A stretch of 64,000 bases of DNA from GWE2-42-39 sp942493345 (GTDB lineage Bacteria; Bacteroidota; Bacteroidia; Bacteroidales; Prolixibacteraceae), in assembly GCA_942493345.1 (NCBI GenBank), contig OW818695.1:2728001-2792000 (forward strand), written 5' to 3'. Within the stretch, counting starts at the first letter, position 1; every line of letters begins with the position of its first letter. A program made the translations under genes and the position numbers. This document shows positions 34,353 through 43,148 of this stretch, in pieces. The notes beneath the pieces are model-generated. The model saw only the letters and a program-made list of their open reading frames with translations. It made no database searches and had not been told where the DNA came from.

Positions 34353-34408
34353 CGAAGATAGATAATACTTTACCCGGAATGTACATTAACAATCATTCGG
34401 GGAACGCA

Positions 34409-35662
34409 TTATTTTGACAAATTGAAAGAGTCATATAAACTGCCGGTTGCAGTGTACGATTTGTATCCTAATTTTCCTCCGTCAACAGAAATCACCTGAA
34501 ACAATTGTATATTTCCTCCGGTTTTTACCATGATATTGTCATACCCGGAATTGACAGTGTACATTTTAGGGCCGGATACAGAAACAACGTAAACAGTTCC
34601 TTTTTCATCCCCTGAAACTTTGGCTCCATTTTTCAGTTTGTAACTTCTGGTATATGCATGATCATGTCCTGTCAGAACCAAGTCGACATTATATTTGTCG
34701 AAAAGCGGAAGAAAGACATTTCTTATACTTTTATCGTCCCGATCTCGTCCGGCAGAATAAAACGGGCGGTGAAAAGAAACTACCGTCCATTTATTGGGAT
34801 TGTTCGCCAATAACTTTTCAACCCAAGGTACTTGTTCGTTCAGTTTTTCTGAATCGAAAGTATTTATCACTATTATTCTTACGCCCTGATAATCCACATA
34901 ATAGGATGTTTCTTTATATTCAGGCATGCCGTTTTCCGGTAATGTAAAATGTTCCAGGAACAAAGAGGAAGGTAAATCGTCTTTCATTTTACGCCCTTTA
35001 TTATCGGGAACAAAGTTCCCATCTTTAAGTAGGTATTCATTGTCGTGATTATCGGCAGTAAAAATGGATGGAGTGGAGCTAAATATAAATCCGCCGGCAT
35101 AAAATAATTCATCATATTGTTCATCCAGGGGAGCATCAGTAATATCTCCGGGGAATAACCAAAAAGCTGCGTTCGGGGCCGTTTTATAGGCTTCTCTGAA
35201 GACGCGGGAACAATGCTGTTTTAAATTCGTTTGAGCATCGCCCATGAAAATAAATTGAAAGGGGGCAACTTTGTCCTGAGCAGTCCTGAACTGGTTCCAT
35301 TCACTCCAGGTTGAGTCTCCTCCAACGCGATAGACATAGAGTGTATTGGGTTTTAACCCATCCATAATTGCGGAATGTTGGAATACCTCAAAATTTTTAT
35401 CGGTTATAAATTTTTTGTTTTTGGGATATATCGATCGGGCGTTTTTCTCAAACTCTATCCAGTTTGTAGCTTCTGCTATTTGCACCTCTGGTTTTTGTAT
35501 TTCGCCTACTGTTCTCCATGTAACCGCCATACTTGCAGCAGGTGTTTCTGTGAGATTGATGATAATCCGCTGAGGCGTTTTGGCTTTCGTGTAATACTGT
35601 GCGTAAGTGCCTTGCGTGATGATAAAAACGAAAATTGTAGCAATGAAATTTATTTTTCTCAT
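34409..35662 (-). CDS. Secreted metallophosphoesterase with purple-acid-phosphatase N-domain
   Basis: 417 residues with signal peptide (MRKINFIATIFVFIITQGTYAQ). A fibronectin-like N-domain (residues about 30-135; PQRIIINLTETPAASMAVTW is the family opening) precedes the calcineurin-like domain. Motifs: FMGDAQTN, FPGDITDAP, ADNHDNEY in place of the usual GNHD, SFHRPFYSAGRD and LTGHDHAYTRS. So the conserved Gly before Asn-His is replaced by Asp, while the metal-binding Asn-His pair is kept. Likely acts outside the cytoplasm on a phosphate monoester or diester. It is divergent from the type IX cargo gene and stands alone. Substrate unknown. Confidence 0.88.
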   Translation of the reverse strand: MRKINFIATIFVFIITQGTYAQYYTKAKTPQRIIINLTETPAASMAVTWRTVGEIQKPEVQIAEATNWIEFEKNARSIYPKNKKFITDKNFEVFQHSAIMDGLKPNTLYVYRVGGDSTWSEWNQFRTAQDKVAPFQFIFMGDAQTNLKQHCSRVFREAYKTAPNAAFWLFPGDITDAPLDEQYDELFYAGGFIFSSTPSIFTADNHDNEYLLKDGNFVPDNKGRKMKDDLPSSLFLEHFTLPENGMPEYKETSYYVDYQGVRIIVINTFDSEKLNEQVPWVEKLLANNPNKWTVVSFHRPFYSAGRDRDDKSIRNVFLPLFDKYNVDLVLTGHDHAYTRSYKLKNGAKVSGDEKGTVYVVSVSGPKMYTVNSGYDNIMVKTGGNIQLFQVISVDGGKLGYKSYTATGSLYDSFNLSK

Positions 35663-36008
35663 AGTTTCATATTTTGAAGTTGGTAAAAGTTAATTTTTGA
35701 AAGGATGATGCCGTCAACATGAAATACAACATTTGAATATCATTCTCCCAAAAAAATATTGCGCAAAAATAAAATAAAAACAGTAGCTATAAAAATTCGA
35801 TTCCGGCCGGGATCGAATGTACCTGTTTTGATAAAATGCTACCCATGTGTGAACAACAACCTGAAAGATTTTTTCAGTGCAAAAAAGCGGATATTTTCCA
35901 GCTTCAGATTCATCGGGATTTGCCATTTTTCAGAAAAAATCGACGGCTGCAAAAGATAAATCAATTTTTAGCGTTATTATTGTGAATCGAAAAATTTCAG
36001 AACGAAAA
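35663..36008. other. Divergent intergenic region
   Basis: Spacer between the metallophosphoesterase (minus) and the cargo protein (plus), expected to hold both promoters. The cargo frame stays open upstream to 35877, but that part lacks a start with a signal peptide. Nothing else was seen. Confidence 0.45.
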
Positions 36009-37298
36009 ATGATTAAAATACGCAGCAATAAAATCCTGATTATTATCGCTTTGATCTCCGTTTTTGCCATTAGTGCACAGGCTCAGATAAGCGCCAATGC
36101 CGATGCTTTCATGAGTACCGAATATTCAGGAGGAATGAAGCAGGACCAAATTTTCATTTTCTGCGGGAACAAAGGGGAAACGAATGCCACCATTCAGGTT
36201 TCGACGCAGTTGGACGGGAATATCAGTTACGAATGGCAGGAATACGATGCAGCTGCGGGTGTTTTTCAGCTCTATATCAGCGGGAACAGTCAACGTATTT
36301 CCTCGCTCGAAGATGGCGGATACCGCGTGAATATTTCAAACGGGACGGCAACCGAAACCTACACGGCGTGGGTGTTCAATAATTACTACGAAGTGTCGGC
36401 GGAAATTACCGAATCGAATTGTAATTATTTCCAACTGGAAGGCGATTTTGATTCGCCAACCCTTACGTATTACGATCTGGCGACCGGCCACCCAAAGGAA
36501 ATCGATAAGAATATTGAATTGCAATGGAAAGAAGGCACAGCCAATGTGACCTCTCTCAAATCGCCGAAAATATACGACCCACCAACCAGCGACACCCGTT
36601 ATTCGCTGCATGTAACCGACCGGTTCAGTTGTTCCGGCGAAGCTGAAGTTACTTACACATCGATTGTTACCAAAGCCAGCTTTTCGGTTTCGGAACAAAA
36701 AGGAGAGGCTCCGCTGAAAGTGGATTTTTCCAACAGTTCGGAAAACGGCAAGCCGGGTTCGTACGAATGGTTTTTCTTTAAAGGCCTGGATGCGATAAAA
36801 GAAGAAGCAAAGTCGGGAGCAGCGGTCGACAGCATCGATTTTGTTGCCTACAATGATGAGCTGAGTTGGACGTATGAAAACTCAGGCACATATATGGTCA
36901 AGTTGGTGTCGAAACACATTTCGGATTTGCGTACCTGTACCGATACATTTTATTTGGAAGATTACATTGAAGTCGATACTTCGTTTGTTGAGGCTCCCAA
37001 CTTTTTCACGCCCAATGGCGATGGCTCAAACGATGAGTTTATCGTGAAATTCTGGTCGGTGCGTAATATTAAAATTTCCATTTTTAATCGCTGGGGAAAA
37101 TTGGTGCATTTATGGGAAGGATCGAATATTCAGGGGTTTGAAAATACAGTTGCTGCGGTTACCGAATCGGTTTGGGATGGTAAAATTGGTGGCAAAATGG
37201 CTTCACCCGGAGTTTATTATTATGTGGTTGAAGCCCGTGGACGCGACGACAAAAATCGGTGGGCGCATGGGTTTGTTCATTTGTTCAGGGATAAATAG
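36009..37298 (+). CDS. Surface/secreted protein with PKD-like and type IX (CHU_C, type B) sorting domain
   Basis: 429 residues from MIKIRSNKILIIIALISVFAISAQAQ, a signal peptide; the open frame extends 44 codons upstream without good coding character. The middle contains a PKD-like domain (FSVSEQKGEAPLKVDFSNSS, later SWTYENSGTYMVKL). The C-terminus is the gliding-motility-associated domain: FFTPNGDGSNDEF, KISIFNRWGKLV, VWDGK and SPGVYYYVVEARG. Such domains direct export through the type IX secretion system and attachment to the cell surface. Role unknown, possibly adhesion. Confidence 0.88.
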   Translation: MIKIRSNKILIIIALISVFAISAQAQISANADAFMSTEYSGGMKQDQIFIFCGNKGETNATIQVSTQLDGNISYEWQEYDAAAGVFQLYISGNSQRISSLEDGGYRVNISNGTATETYTAWVFNNYYEVSAEITESNCNYFQLEGDFDSPTLTYYDLATGHPKEIDKNIELQWKEGTANVTSLKSPKIYDPPTSDTRYSLHVTDRFSCSGEAEVTYTSIVTKASFSVSEQKGEAPLKVDFSNSSENGKPGSYEWFFFKGLDAIKEEAKSGAAVDSIDFVAYNDELSWTYENSGTYMVKLVSKHISDLRTCTDTFYLEDYIEVDTSFVEAPNFFTPNGDGSNDEFIVKFWSVRNIKISIFNRWGKLVHLWEGSNIQGFENTVAAVTESVWDGKIGGKMASPGVYYYVVEARGRDDKNRWAHGFVHLFRDK

Positions 37299-37455
37299 GT
37301 TTATTTCTGGATTTCTTCACTGCTTTTCTGTCTTCAGCCTGAAAAAAGGGAAGAATATTCATCAAAATCTGTAAATTTAACAAGCGGGAGGTGTATTTTT
37401 TTTAGAAAAACATCTTGGTGATTGTTTTTTTGTTTATCCTGACTAAAAACTCGTA

Positions 37456-39438
37456 TTGATGGAATTTGCCATACTCAAGGATATTATCATCATATTTGCC
37501 CTGTCTACCTTGGTAAACCTGATTTTTACGAGGATAAAAGTTCCCACGGCGCTGGGCTATTTAGTAACGGGTATCATTGCCGGGCCGCACCTTCTTTCGC
37601 TGATAAACGACCGTGAGAACATTGAACTTCTGGCCGAAATCGGGGTCATTCTTTTGCTGTTTACCATCGGGATGGAATTCTCGTTAAAACATCTTCTGAA
37701 AATACGAAGAATTGTATTTTGGGGTGGTTTATTGCAGGTTTCGGTTACTGCCGGGGTGTTTTATCTGGCGTTGAAACCGTCGGGATTAAGTTGGCAAACA
37801 GGTCTTTTTATTGGTTTTCTGGCTGCATTGAGCAGCTCGGCGCTGGTGTTAAAACTTTTACAGGAACGCTCCGAACTGACTTCGAATTATGGCCGGACGG
37901 TTCTGGGAATACTCATTTTTCAGGATTTAATGCTCGTGCCGCTTTTGCTGTTTACCAACCTATTGGGAAACGAAACGGTTGATGTTGCCAGCGAATTATT
38001 TATCCTTCTTCTCAAAACGATTTTTATTATTGCGCTGGTTTATGTAGGGAACAAATGGTTGCTGCCAAAGCTGCTCCACCAGATCGCCATGGCGAAGAAC
38101 GAGGAACTTTTCATGATGTGTATTTTTCTCATTTGCCTGGCAGTCGCCCTGTTGACTTCCAAATTGGGAATGTCACTTGCTTTCGGCGCATTCCTGGCGG
38201 GTTTAATGATTTCCGAATCGGAATACAGCCACAATGCTTTTGCGAACCTCATTCCGTTCAAAGACATTTTTACAAGTTTCTTTTTCGTTTCAATAGGCAT
38301 GTTGCTCGATCTGTCTTTCGTTATCGCCAATTATCAATTGGTGATTATCAGTGTGCTTTTAGTCATTGCACTGAAAACAATTATTGCCGGGGGCACCGGT
38401 TTTTTGTTGGGACATACTTTTCGCGGAACGGTAATGGTTGGCTTTGCGCTGAGTCAGGTTGGTGAGTTTTCGTTTATTCTTGCCAAAATAGGACTCGAAA
38501 ATTCTATTCTCTCGGAATTTTACTACCAATTGTTCCTTGGCGTTGCCGTTATTACGATGGCGTTGACACCATTCCTGATGAACGTTTCGATACCGCTTGC
38601 AAATACCCTGCTAAAACTGCCTCTTCCCAAGTTTCTGGTGAATGGTCTTTTCCCTTTGCCCGAGGTTGAAATTCCGGATATGGAAAATCATCTGGTAATT
38701 ATTGGCAAAGATTCCAGTGCGATTAAATTGTCGAAAATGGCCAAAATAAACGACATCAAACACGTGTCGGTAATTTTCGACCCGCTGATAGCCAAAGGTA
38801 AAATCGAGAACGGGGAAGCAGCTGTATACGGCGATGCCGTCAATATCCCGATTTTGATGAAAGCCCATGTTGATACGGCTAACGTTGTTGTTGTTTCGGT
38901 GGGCAGCCTTATTCCTTCGATGTCGATTGTCGAGAAAGTACGGCAACTGAATAAAAAAGTATATATTATTGTCAGGGTGAAACATATTGAAGACGTTGAA
39001 GATTTTTATAAAATTGGCGCCGACCAGGTTTTGCCCGAAAAACTGGAAATAGCTATTGACCTGTTCAATCGGGTACTTATCAAAAGACTTTATCCGCAAA
39101 GGGAAGTGAACCGGATGCTGAACCATATCCGAAGCATGAGTTTAGGTGAATTCACCGAAAAAGATACGGTGAACAAACCTTCTTTGCTGGACGACCTTCC
39201 CAACCTGAACATCACTGCATTAAAGATCGACGCGAATTCGATGGCCGACGGAAAACTGCTTGCCGACATCGAATTGCGTAAAAGAACCGGGGTTACTTTG
39301 CTGGCCATCAAACGAGGAAACGAAATCATCGAACATCCTTTGCCTGATGTGGCTTTTCAGAGTAACGACATTCTTTATGTCTTAGGAAACCACGAACAAA
39401 CCAACAGTGCATTTGAGTTATTTTTTAAAGAGATATAA
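37456..39438 (+). CDS. CPA2-family monovalent cation/proton antiporter with TrkA domains
   Basis: 660 residues. The first about 390 form a Kef/CPA2-type membrane domain of about 12 segments (PTALGYLVTGIIAGPHLL, EIGVILLLFTIGMEFSLKHL, LGILIFQDLMLVPLL). A TrkA-N nucleotide-binding-like domain follows (about 410-530, NHLVIIGKDSSAIKLSKMAK) and a TrkA-C domain closes the protein (about 575-660). It exchanges K+ or Na+ for H+ and is gated by a ligand on the TrkA domains. Relative to KefC, the Rossmann glycine motif is altered (GKDSSA), so nucleotide binding may differ. A single gene. Confidence 0.9.
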   Translation: MMEFAILKDIIIIFALSTLVNLIFTRIKVPTALGYLVTGIIAGPHLLSLINDRENIELLAEIGVILLLFTIGMEFSLKHLLKIRRIVFWGGLLQVSVTAGVFYLALKPSGLSWQTGLFIGFLAALSSSALVLKLLQERSELTSNYGRTVLGILIFQDLMLVPLLLFTNLLGNETVDVASELFILLLKTIFIIALVYVGNKWLLPKLLHQIAMAKNEELFMMCIFLICLAVALLTSKLGMSLAFGAFLAGLMISESEYSHNAFANLIPFKDIFTSFFFVSIGMLLDLSFVIANYQLVIISVLLVIALKTIIAGGTGFLLGHTFRGTVMVGFALSQVGEFSFILAKIGLENSILSEFYYQLFLGVAVITMALTPFLMNVSIPLANTLLKLPLPKFLVNGLFPLPEVEIPDMENHLVIIGKDSSAIKLSKMAKINDIKHVSVIFDPLIAKGKIENGEAAVYGDAVNIPILMKAHVDTANVVVVSVGSLIPSMSIVEKVRQLNKKVYIIVRVKHIEDVEDFYKIGADQVLPEKLEIAIDLFNRVLIKRLYPQREVNRMLNHIRSMSLGEFTEKDTVNKPSLLDDLPNLNITALKIDANSMADGKLLADIELRKRTGVTLLAIKRGNEIIEHPLPDVAFQSNDILYVLGNHEQTNSAFELFFKEI

Positions 39439-39591
39439 AAATACCATCGCGGCAACAGCGAACTTTCAATGCCACTGTCCAATGCTTCTCTTTACACTCA
39501 ATTAACGTAGCACGAACTTAAAGGCTAATTAATTGTTTTTTGTTTATAAGTACCATTTTTCGGTTACCTTTGCGCCTTCTTTAAAAAATAT

Positions 39592-41397
39592 ATGCAGAAA
39601 ATTAGGAACATAGCAATTATTGCTCACGTCGACCATGGAAAAACAACATTGGTCGACAAGATGATATACTATTGTAACATCTTCAAGGAACACGAGAAGA
39701 AACAGGAATTAATACTAGACAGTAACGATCTGGAACGCGAACGCGGGATCACTATTCTGGCGAAAAACGTTTCCGTAATTTATAAGGATGTAAAAATAAA
39801 CATCATCGACACCCCCGGCCATGCCGATTTTGGTGGTGAAGTTGAACGGGTATTGAACATGGCTGATGGTGTTTTGTTGTTGGCCGATGCCTTCGAAGGA
39901 ACGATGCCGCAAACCCGGTTCGTTTTGTCGAAAGCCCTGGCTTTAGGTAAGAAACCTATTGTAGTGATCAACAAGGTCGACAAGCCGAATTGCCGCCCGG
40001 AGGAAGTGCACGAACAGGTTTTCGACCTGATGTTTAGTCTTGATGCCACCGAAGAACAGCTTAATTTTCCCACTATTTACGGCTCCGCAAAAGAAGGCTG
40101 GATGACCAAAAATTTAAGCGAACGAACCGATAATATTTCACCATTGCTCGATGCCATTCTTGAATACATTCCGGCGCCGAAACTGAATCCCGGAACACCC
40201 CAGATGCTGATCACGTCGCTCGACTATTCGGCCTATGTTGGGCGAATAGCTATCGGTAACGTTCATCGCGGTGAGTTGAAAGAAGGCATGAATGTTTCTC
40301 TTGCAAAACGCGATGGTTCCATTAAACGTACACGTATAAAAGAACTTCATACGTTCACCGGTTTGGGCCGCCAGAAAGTAGCAAGTGTTCAATCGGGCGA
40401 TATTTGCGCCTTGGTTGGCATCGACGGTTTTGATATTGGAGATACCATTTGCGACTACGAAAATCCGGAACCTTTGGATCCGATTGCGATTGACGAGCCG
40501 ACTATGAGCATGTTGTTCACGATTAACAATTCTCCCTTCTATGGAAGAGAAGGAAAATATGTGACTTCTCGTCACATTCATGAACGCTTGCAAAAAGAAC
40601 TGGAAAAAAACCTGGCATTACGTGTTATTCAGGGCGATTCTGCTGATTCGTGGGTCGTTTACGGACGTGGAGTACTCCACCTTTCGATATTAATTGAAAC
40701 GATGCGTCGCGAAGGGTACGAAATGCAGGTCGGACAACCGCAGGTACTTTATAAAAATATTGGTGGCGAAAAATGCGAGCCCATCGAAGAAATGCATGTG
40801 GATGTGCCGGACGAATTTTCAGGTAAAGTGGTTGAGATGGTCACTATCCGCAAAGGAGAAATGCAAAACATGGAACGCAAAGGAGATCGGATTCATCTTG
40901 AGTTTTTTATTCCTTCACGTGGAATTATTGGCTTGCGTACCAACATGTTGACTGCTACTGCAGGAGAAGCTGTGATGACCCACCGGTTTATCGAATACCA
41001 GCCGGTTAAAGGGAAGATTGACGGTCGGCAAAACGGCTCTCTTATTGCAAAAGAACCCGGAATAGCCTTTGCGTATGCACTAAACAAACTGCAAGACCGC
41101 GGACGGTTTTTCATTGCTCCCGGAGCCGAAGTGTACGAGGGAATGGTAATTGGCGAAAACACCCGTTCCGACGATATTACAGTGAATATTACCCAGTCGA
41201 AAAAACTAACCAACATGCGCGCGTCGGGTTCCGACGATAAAGTTCGGTTGGCTCCTCCCATCCTTTTTAGTTTGGAAGAGGCGTTGGAATATATTGGCCC
41301 CGACGAGTACCTGGAAGTGACGCCTGAATCGTTCCGCATGCGGAAAATCCTGCTTCGCGAGGCAGAACGCAAACGCGGCGAGAAAATAAATTATTGA
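39592..41397 (+). CDS. typA: Translational GTPase TypA/BipA
   Basis: A 601-residue GTPase related to EF-G that binds the ribosome and assists assembly or translation under stress. The G1 motif is AHVDHGKTT (11-19), the effector-region signature is RERGITILAKN, G3 is DTPGH, and G4 is NKVD. Domain II and the BipA-specific C-terminal domain (VRLAPPILFSLEEALEYI) are complete. The start is preceded by an AT-rich leader and no Shine-Dalgarno site. A terminator follows at 41423. Confidence 0.95.
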   Translation: MQKIRNIAIIAHVDHGKTTLVDKMIYYCNIFKEHEKKQELILDSNDLERERGITILAKNVSVIYKDVKINIIDTPGHADFGGEVERVLNMADGVLLLADAFEGTMPQTRFVLSKALALGKKPIVVINKVDKPNCRPEEVHEQVFDLMFSLDATEEQLNFPTIYGSAKEGWMTKNLSERTDNISPLLDAILEYIPAPKLNPGTPQMLITSLDYSAYVGRIAIGNVHRGELKEGMNVSLAKRDGSIKRTRIKELHTFTGLGRQKVASVQSGDICALVGIDGFDIGDTICDYENPEPLDPIAIDEPTMSMLFTINNSPFYGREGKYVTSRHIHERLQKELEKNLALRVIQGDSADSWVVYGRGVLHLSILIETMRREGYEMQVGQPQVLYKNIGGEKCEPIEEMHVDVPDEFSGKVVEMVTIRKGEMQNMERKGDRIHLEFFIPSRGIIGLRTNMLTATAGEAVMTHRFIEYQPVKGKIDGRQNGSLIAKEPGIAFAYALNKLQDRGRFFIAPGAEVYEGMVIGENTRSDDITVNITQSKKLTNMRASGSDDKVRLAPPILFSLEEALEYIGPDEYLEVTPESFRMRKILLREAERKRGEKINY

Positions 41398-41422
41398 TTG
41401 TCTGAATAAATATTCTATACTG

Positions 41423-41467
41423 ACGATCAGATGTACTCTTTATTAATGCATCTGATCGTTTTTTTAT
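41423..41467 (+). terminator. Terminator after typA
   Basis: ACGATCAGATG (41423-41433) pairs with CATCTGATCGT (41449-41459), followed by a run of seven or more T. Confidence 0.9.
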
Positions 41468-41603
41468 TGAATTTGTGATTTGAGTTCTTCGACTTTTCTT
41501 CCCGGAAGGAATCATCTGAAAAATTGCGGAAACAAACTTCACCCGTCCGTTTGGTTTGAAATCATTTGCCGAAATGCTGCGATAGCTGTCTCAGACTTTA
41601 CCG

Positions 41604-42764
41604 TTAGTTTTTTAATGTGGAGGCCCTGACGATGAGGTTGCCTTTTACAATTACCGTTCTAGGTTTATGAAGATCGCCTTCTTTCAGGTGATCGAAAAAT
41701 AATTGGGCAACCGTTTCGCCAATCTTATAAGTTTGAGGATTAAAAGATGTTAGTCCCGGTTCGATAATCTCGCCCATTGGTTCGTTGCCAAAACCAGCAA
41801 CACTAATCTGTTCAGGAATTTTAATTCCTTTACTCTTTAGATGGACTATTATTCGTATTGCTCCTATATCTGAAATTGAAAAAATGGCATCTACAGATTT
41901 GTCCTTCTCAAGGATCGCATCAACATGTTCTAATATCGATTTAATGGTTAAATCGGTATTACAAATCAATGCCGGGTCAAATTCAATATTGTGCTTTTTT
42001 AATGCTTTTACATATCCTTCCATTCTTTTCTTAGAGACATACAGATGTTCAGGACCCGAAATCAAAACGATTCGTTTACATCCTTGGGAAAGTAAGTGAT
42101 CTGTCACCGAATATCCTCCGTTAACATCATCAAGTAATACCCTGGATGTGCCCAGTTCTCCACAAACTCTGTCGAAATGAACGATTGGTATACCCCGTTT
42201 TAAATACAATTTTATATGATCGAAAGTCTTTGTTTCTTTTGAATGACAAATTAACAACCCATCGACCCAGTTGGTCATAAACGCATTTGTGTTTGCTACT
42301 TCTGTTTTATGAGATTCTTTTGATTGACTAATCATTACTTTATAATCGGCAGCAGAAGCTACATTTTGAATTCCTGTTAAAATTGAAGAGAAAAAATATG
42401 TTTCAATGTCAGGAATAATCACACCAATTGTTTTGGTCTTTCTATTGCATAAACTTTGGGCAAGAGTATTTGGCTGATAATTTAATTCTAAAGCAACTCG
42501 TTTTACTGTTTCTTTGGTTTGAACACTAATGTCGGGATGATCTTTTAAGGCCCTTGACACTGTAGAAACAGCAACGCCTATTGCCTGTGCAATGTCAATT
42601 ATTGTCGTAGCATGATATTTATTCGCAGGTGCTTGTTTATTATCATACTCCAGGGTAAAATGAAAATTACATTCTTTGCAAAAGAAACGTTGTTTCCCTC
42701 TAATGAATCCTGCCCTAAAAACAGTTTCCTCTTTAAAACATTTAGTGCATTTTACACGTGGCAT
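41604..42764 (-). CDS. LacI-family regulator with N-terminal transposase-like zinc ribbon
   Basis: 386 residues. Residues 1-37 form a zinc ribbon: C6-x2-C9, then FIRGKQRFFCKEC with C29-x2-C32. This resembles the InsA-type ribbon of IS1-like transposases. After a short linker comes a standard LacI helix-turn-helix (about 53-105, TTIIDIAQAIGVAVSTVSRA and ELNYQPNTLA), then the periplasmic-binding-protein-like sensor domain (TIGVIIPDIETYFFSSIL, later VDGLLICHS and VAGFGNEPMGEIIEPGLTS). It is expected to control the adjacent glycan locus in response to a sugar. The ribbon gives an extra DNA or protein contact; its role is unknown. No frameshift or stop separates the two parts. Confidence 0.88.
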   Translation of the reverse strand: MPRVKCTKCFKEETVFRAGFIRGKQRFFCKECNFHFTLEYDNKQAPANKYHATTIIDIAQAIGVAVSTVSRALKDHPDISVQTKETVKRVALELNYQPNTLAQSLCNRKTKTIGVIIPDIETYFFSSILTGIQNVASAADYKVMISQSKESHKTEVANTNAFMTNWVDGLLICHSKETKTFDHIKLYLKRGIPIVHFDRVCGELGTSRVLLDDVNGGYSVTDHLLSQGCKRIVLISGPEHLYVSKKRMEGYVKALKKHNIEFDPALICNTDLTIKSILEHVDAILEKDKSVDAIFSISDIGAIRIIVHLKSKGIKIPEQISVAGFGNEPMGEIIEPGLTSFNPQTYKIGETVAQLFFDHLKEGDLHKPRTVIVKGNLIVRASTLKN

Positions 42765-43148
42765 AAGAATGATGTCTGCTTTGAAAAGAATAAAATTACT
42801 AATTAGAAGCTAAATGTACGAAAATACTTTATTGTGATGAATAACCAAGTTCTTGTTTTCACACAAAGCTGTCGCAATTTATCGTAGTTCATTGTGATAT
42901 AAAGTCAGGATATATCTTCAAGTTGGGAGAGGTAAAGCAGTGGCCGATCCAACGCTGATTTCCAAAATAAGTACCGGGGAAATATCGTTATATAGTAGAT
43001 TCTTAACAACACAGTTTTTAACGTTAAAACTGTGTTGTTAAGAAATTTATCTTTTTTTTTATGAGACAGGATAAACGGTTCATATCCTTCAGCTCCCGGA
43101 AATCTGCCAGGAATATTTTCCACCGACCACGGTAAGGTGGTCTAATCA
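42765..43148. other. Intergenic region between LacI regulator and glycan-locus genes
   Basis: 384 AT-rich bases holding the regulator promoter and, at 43000-43044, a long hairpin listed separately. A 72-codon minus-strand frame here runs through the hairpin and is not credible as a gene. Confidence 0.5.
43000..43044. repeat. Long inverted repeat (22-base arms, one bulge)
   Basis: TTCTTAACAACACAGTTTT continues to 43022 and pairs with 43023-43044 around a central AACGTT, with one extra T in the left arm. On the plus strand a run of nine T follows about 10 bases later. It lies between the end of the first paralogue gene and the LacI gene; it could be a terminator or a regulator-binding palindrome. 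Confidence 0.75.

Noticed and set aside
42905..43123. A 72-codon minus-strand open frame before the LacI gene.
   Set aside because: It runs through a long palindrome; its translation shows no domain character.
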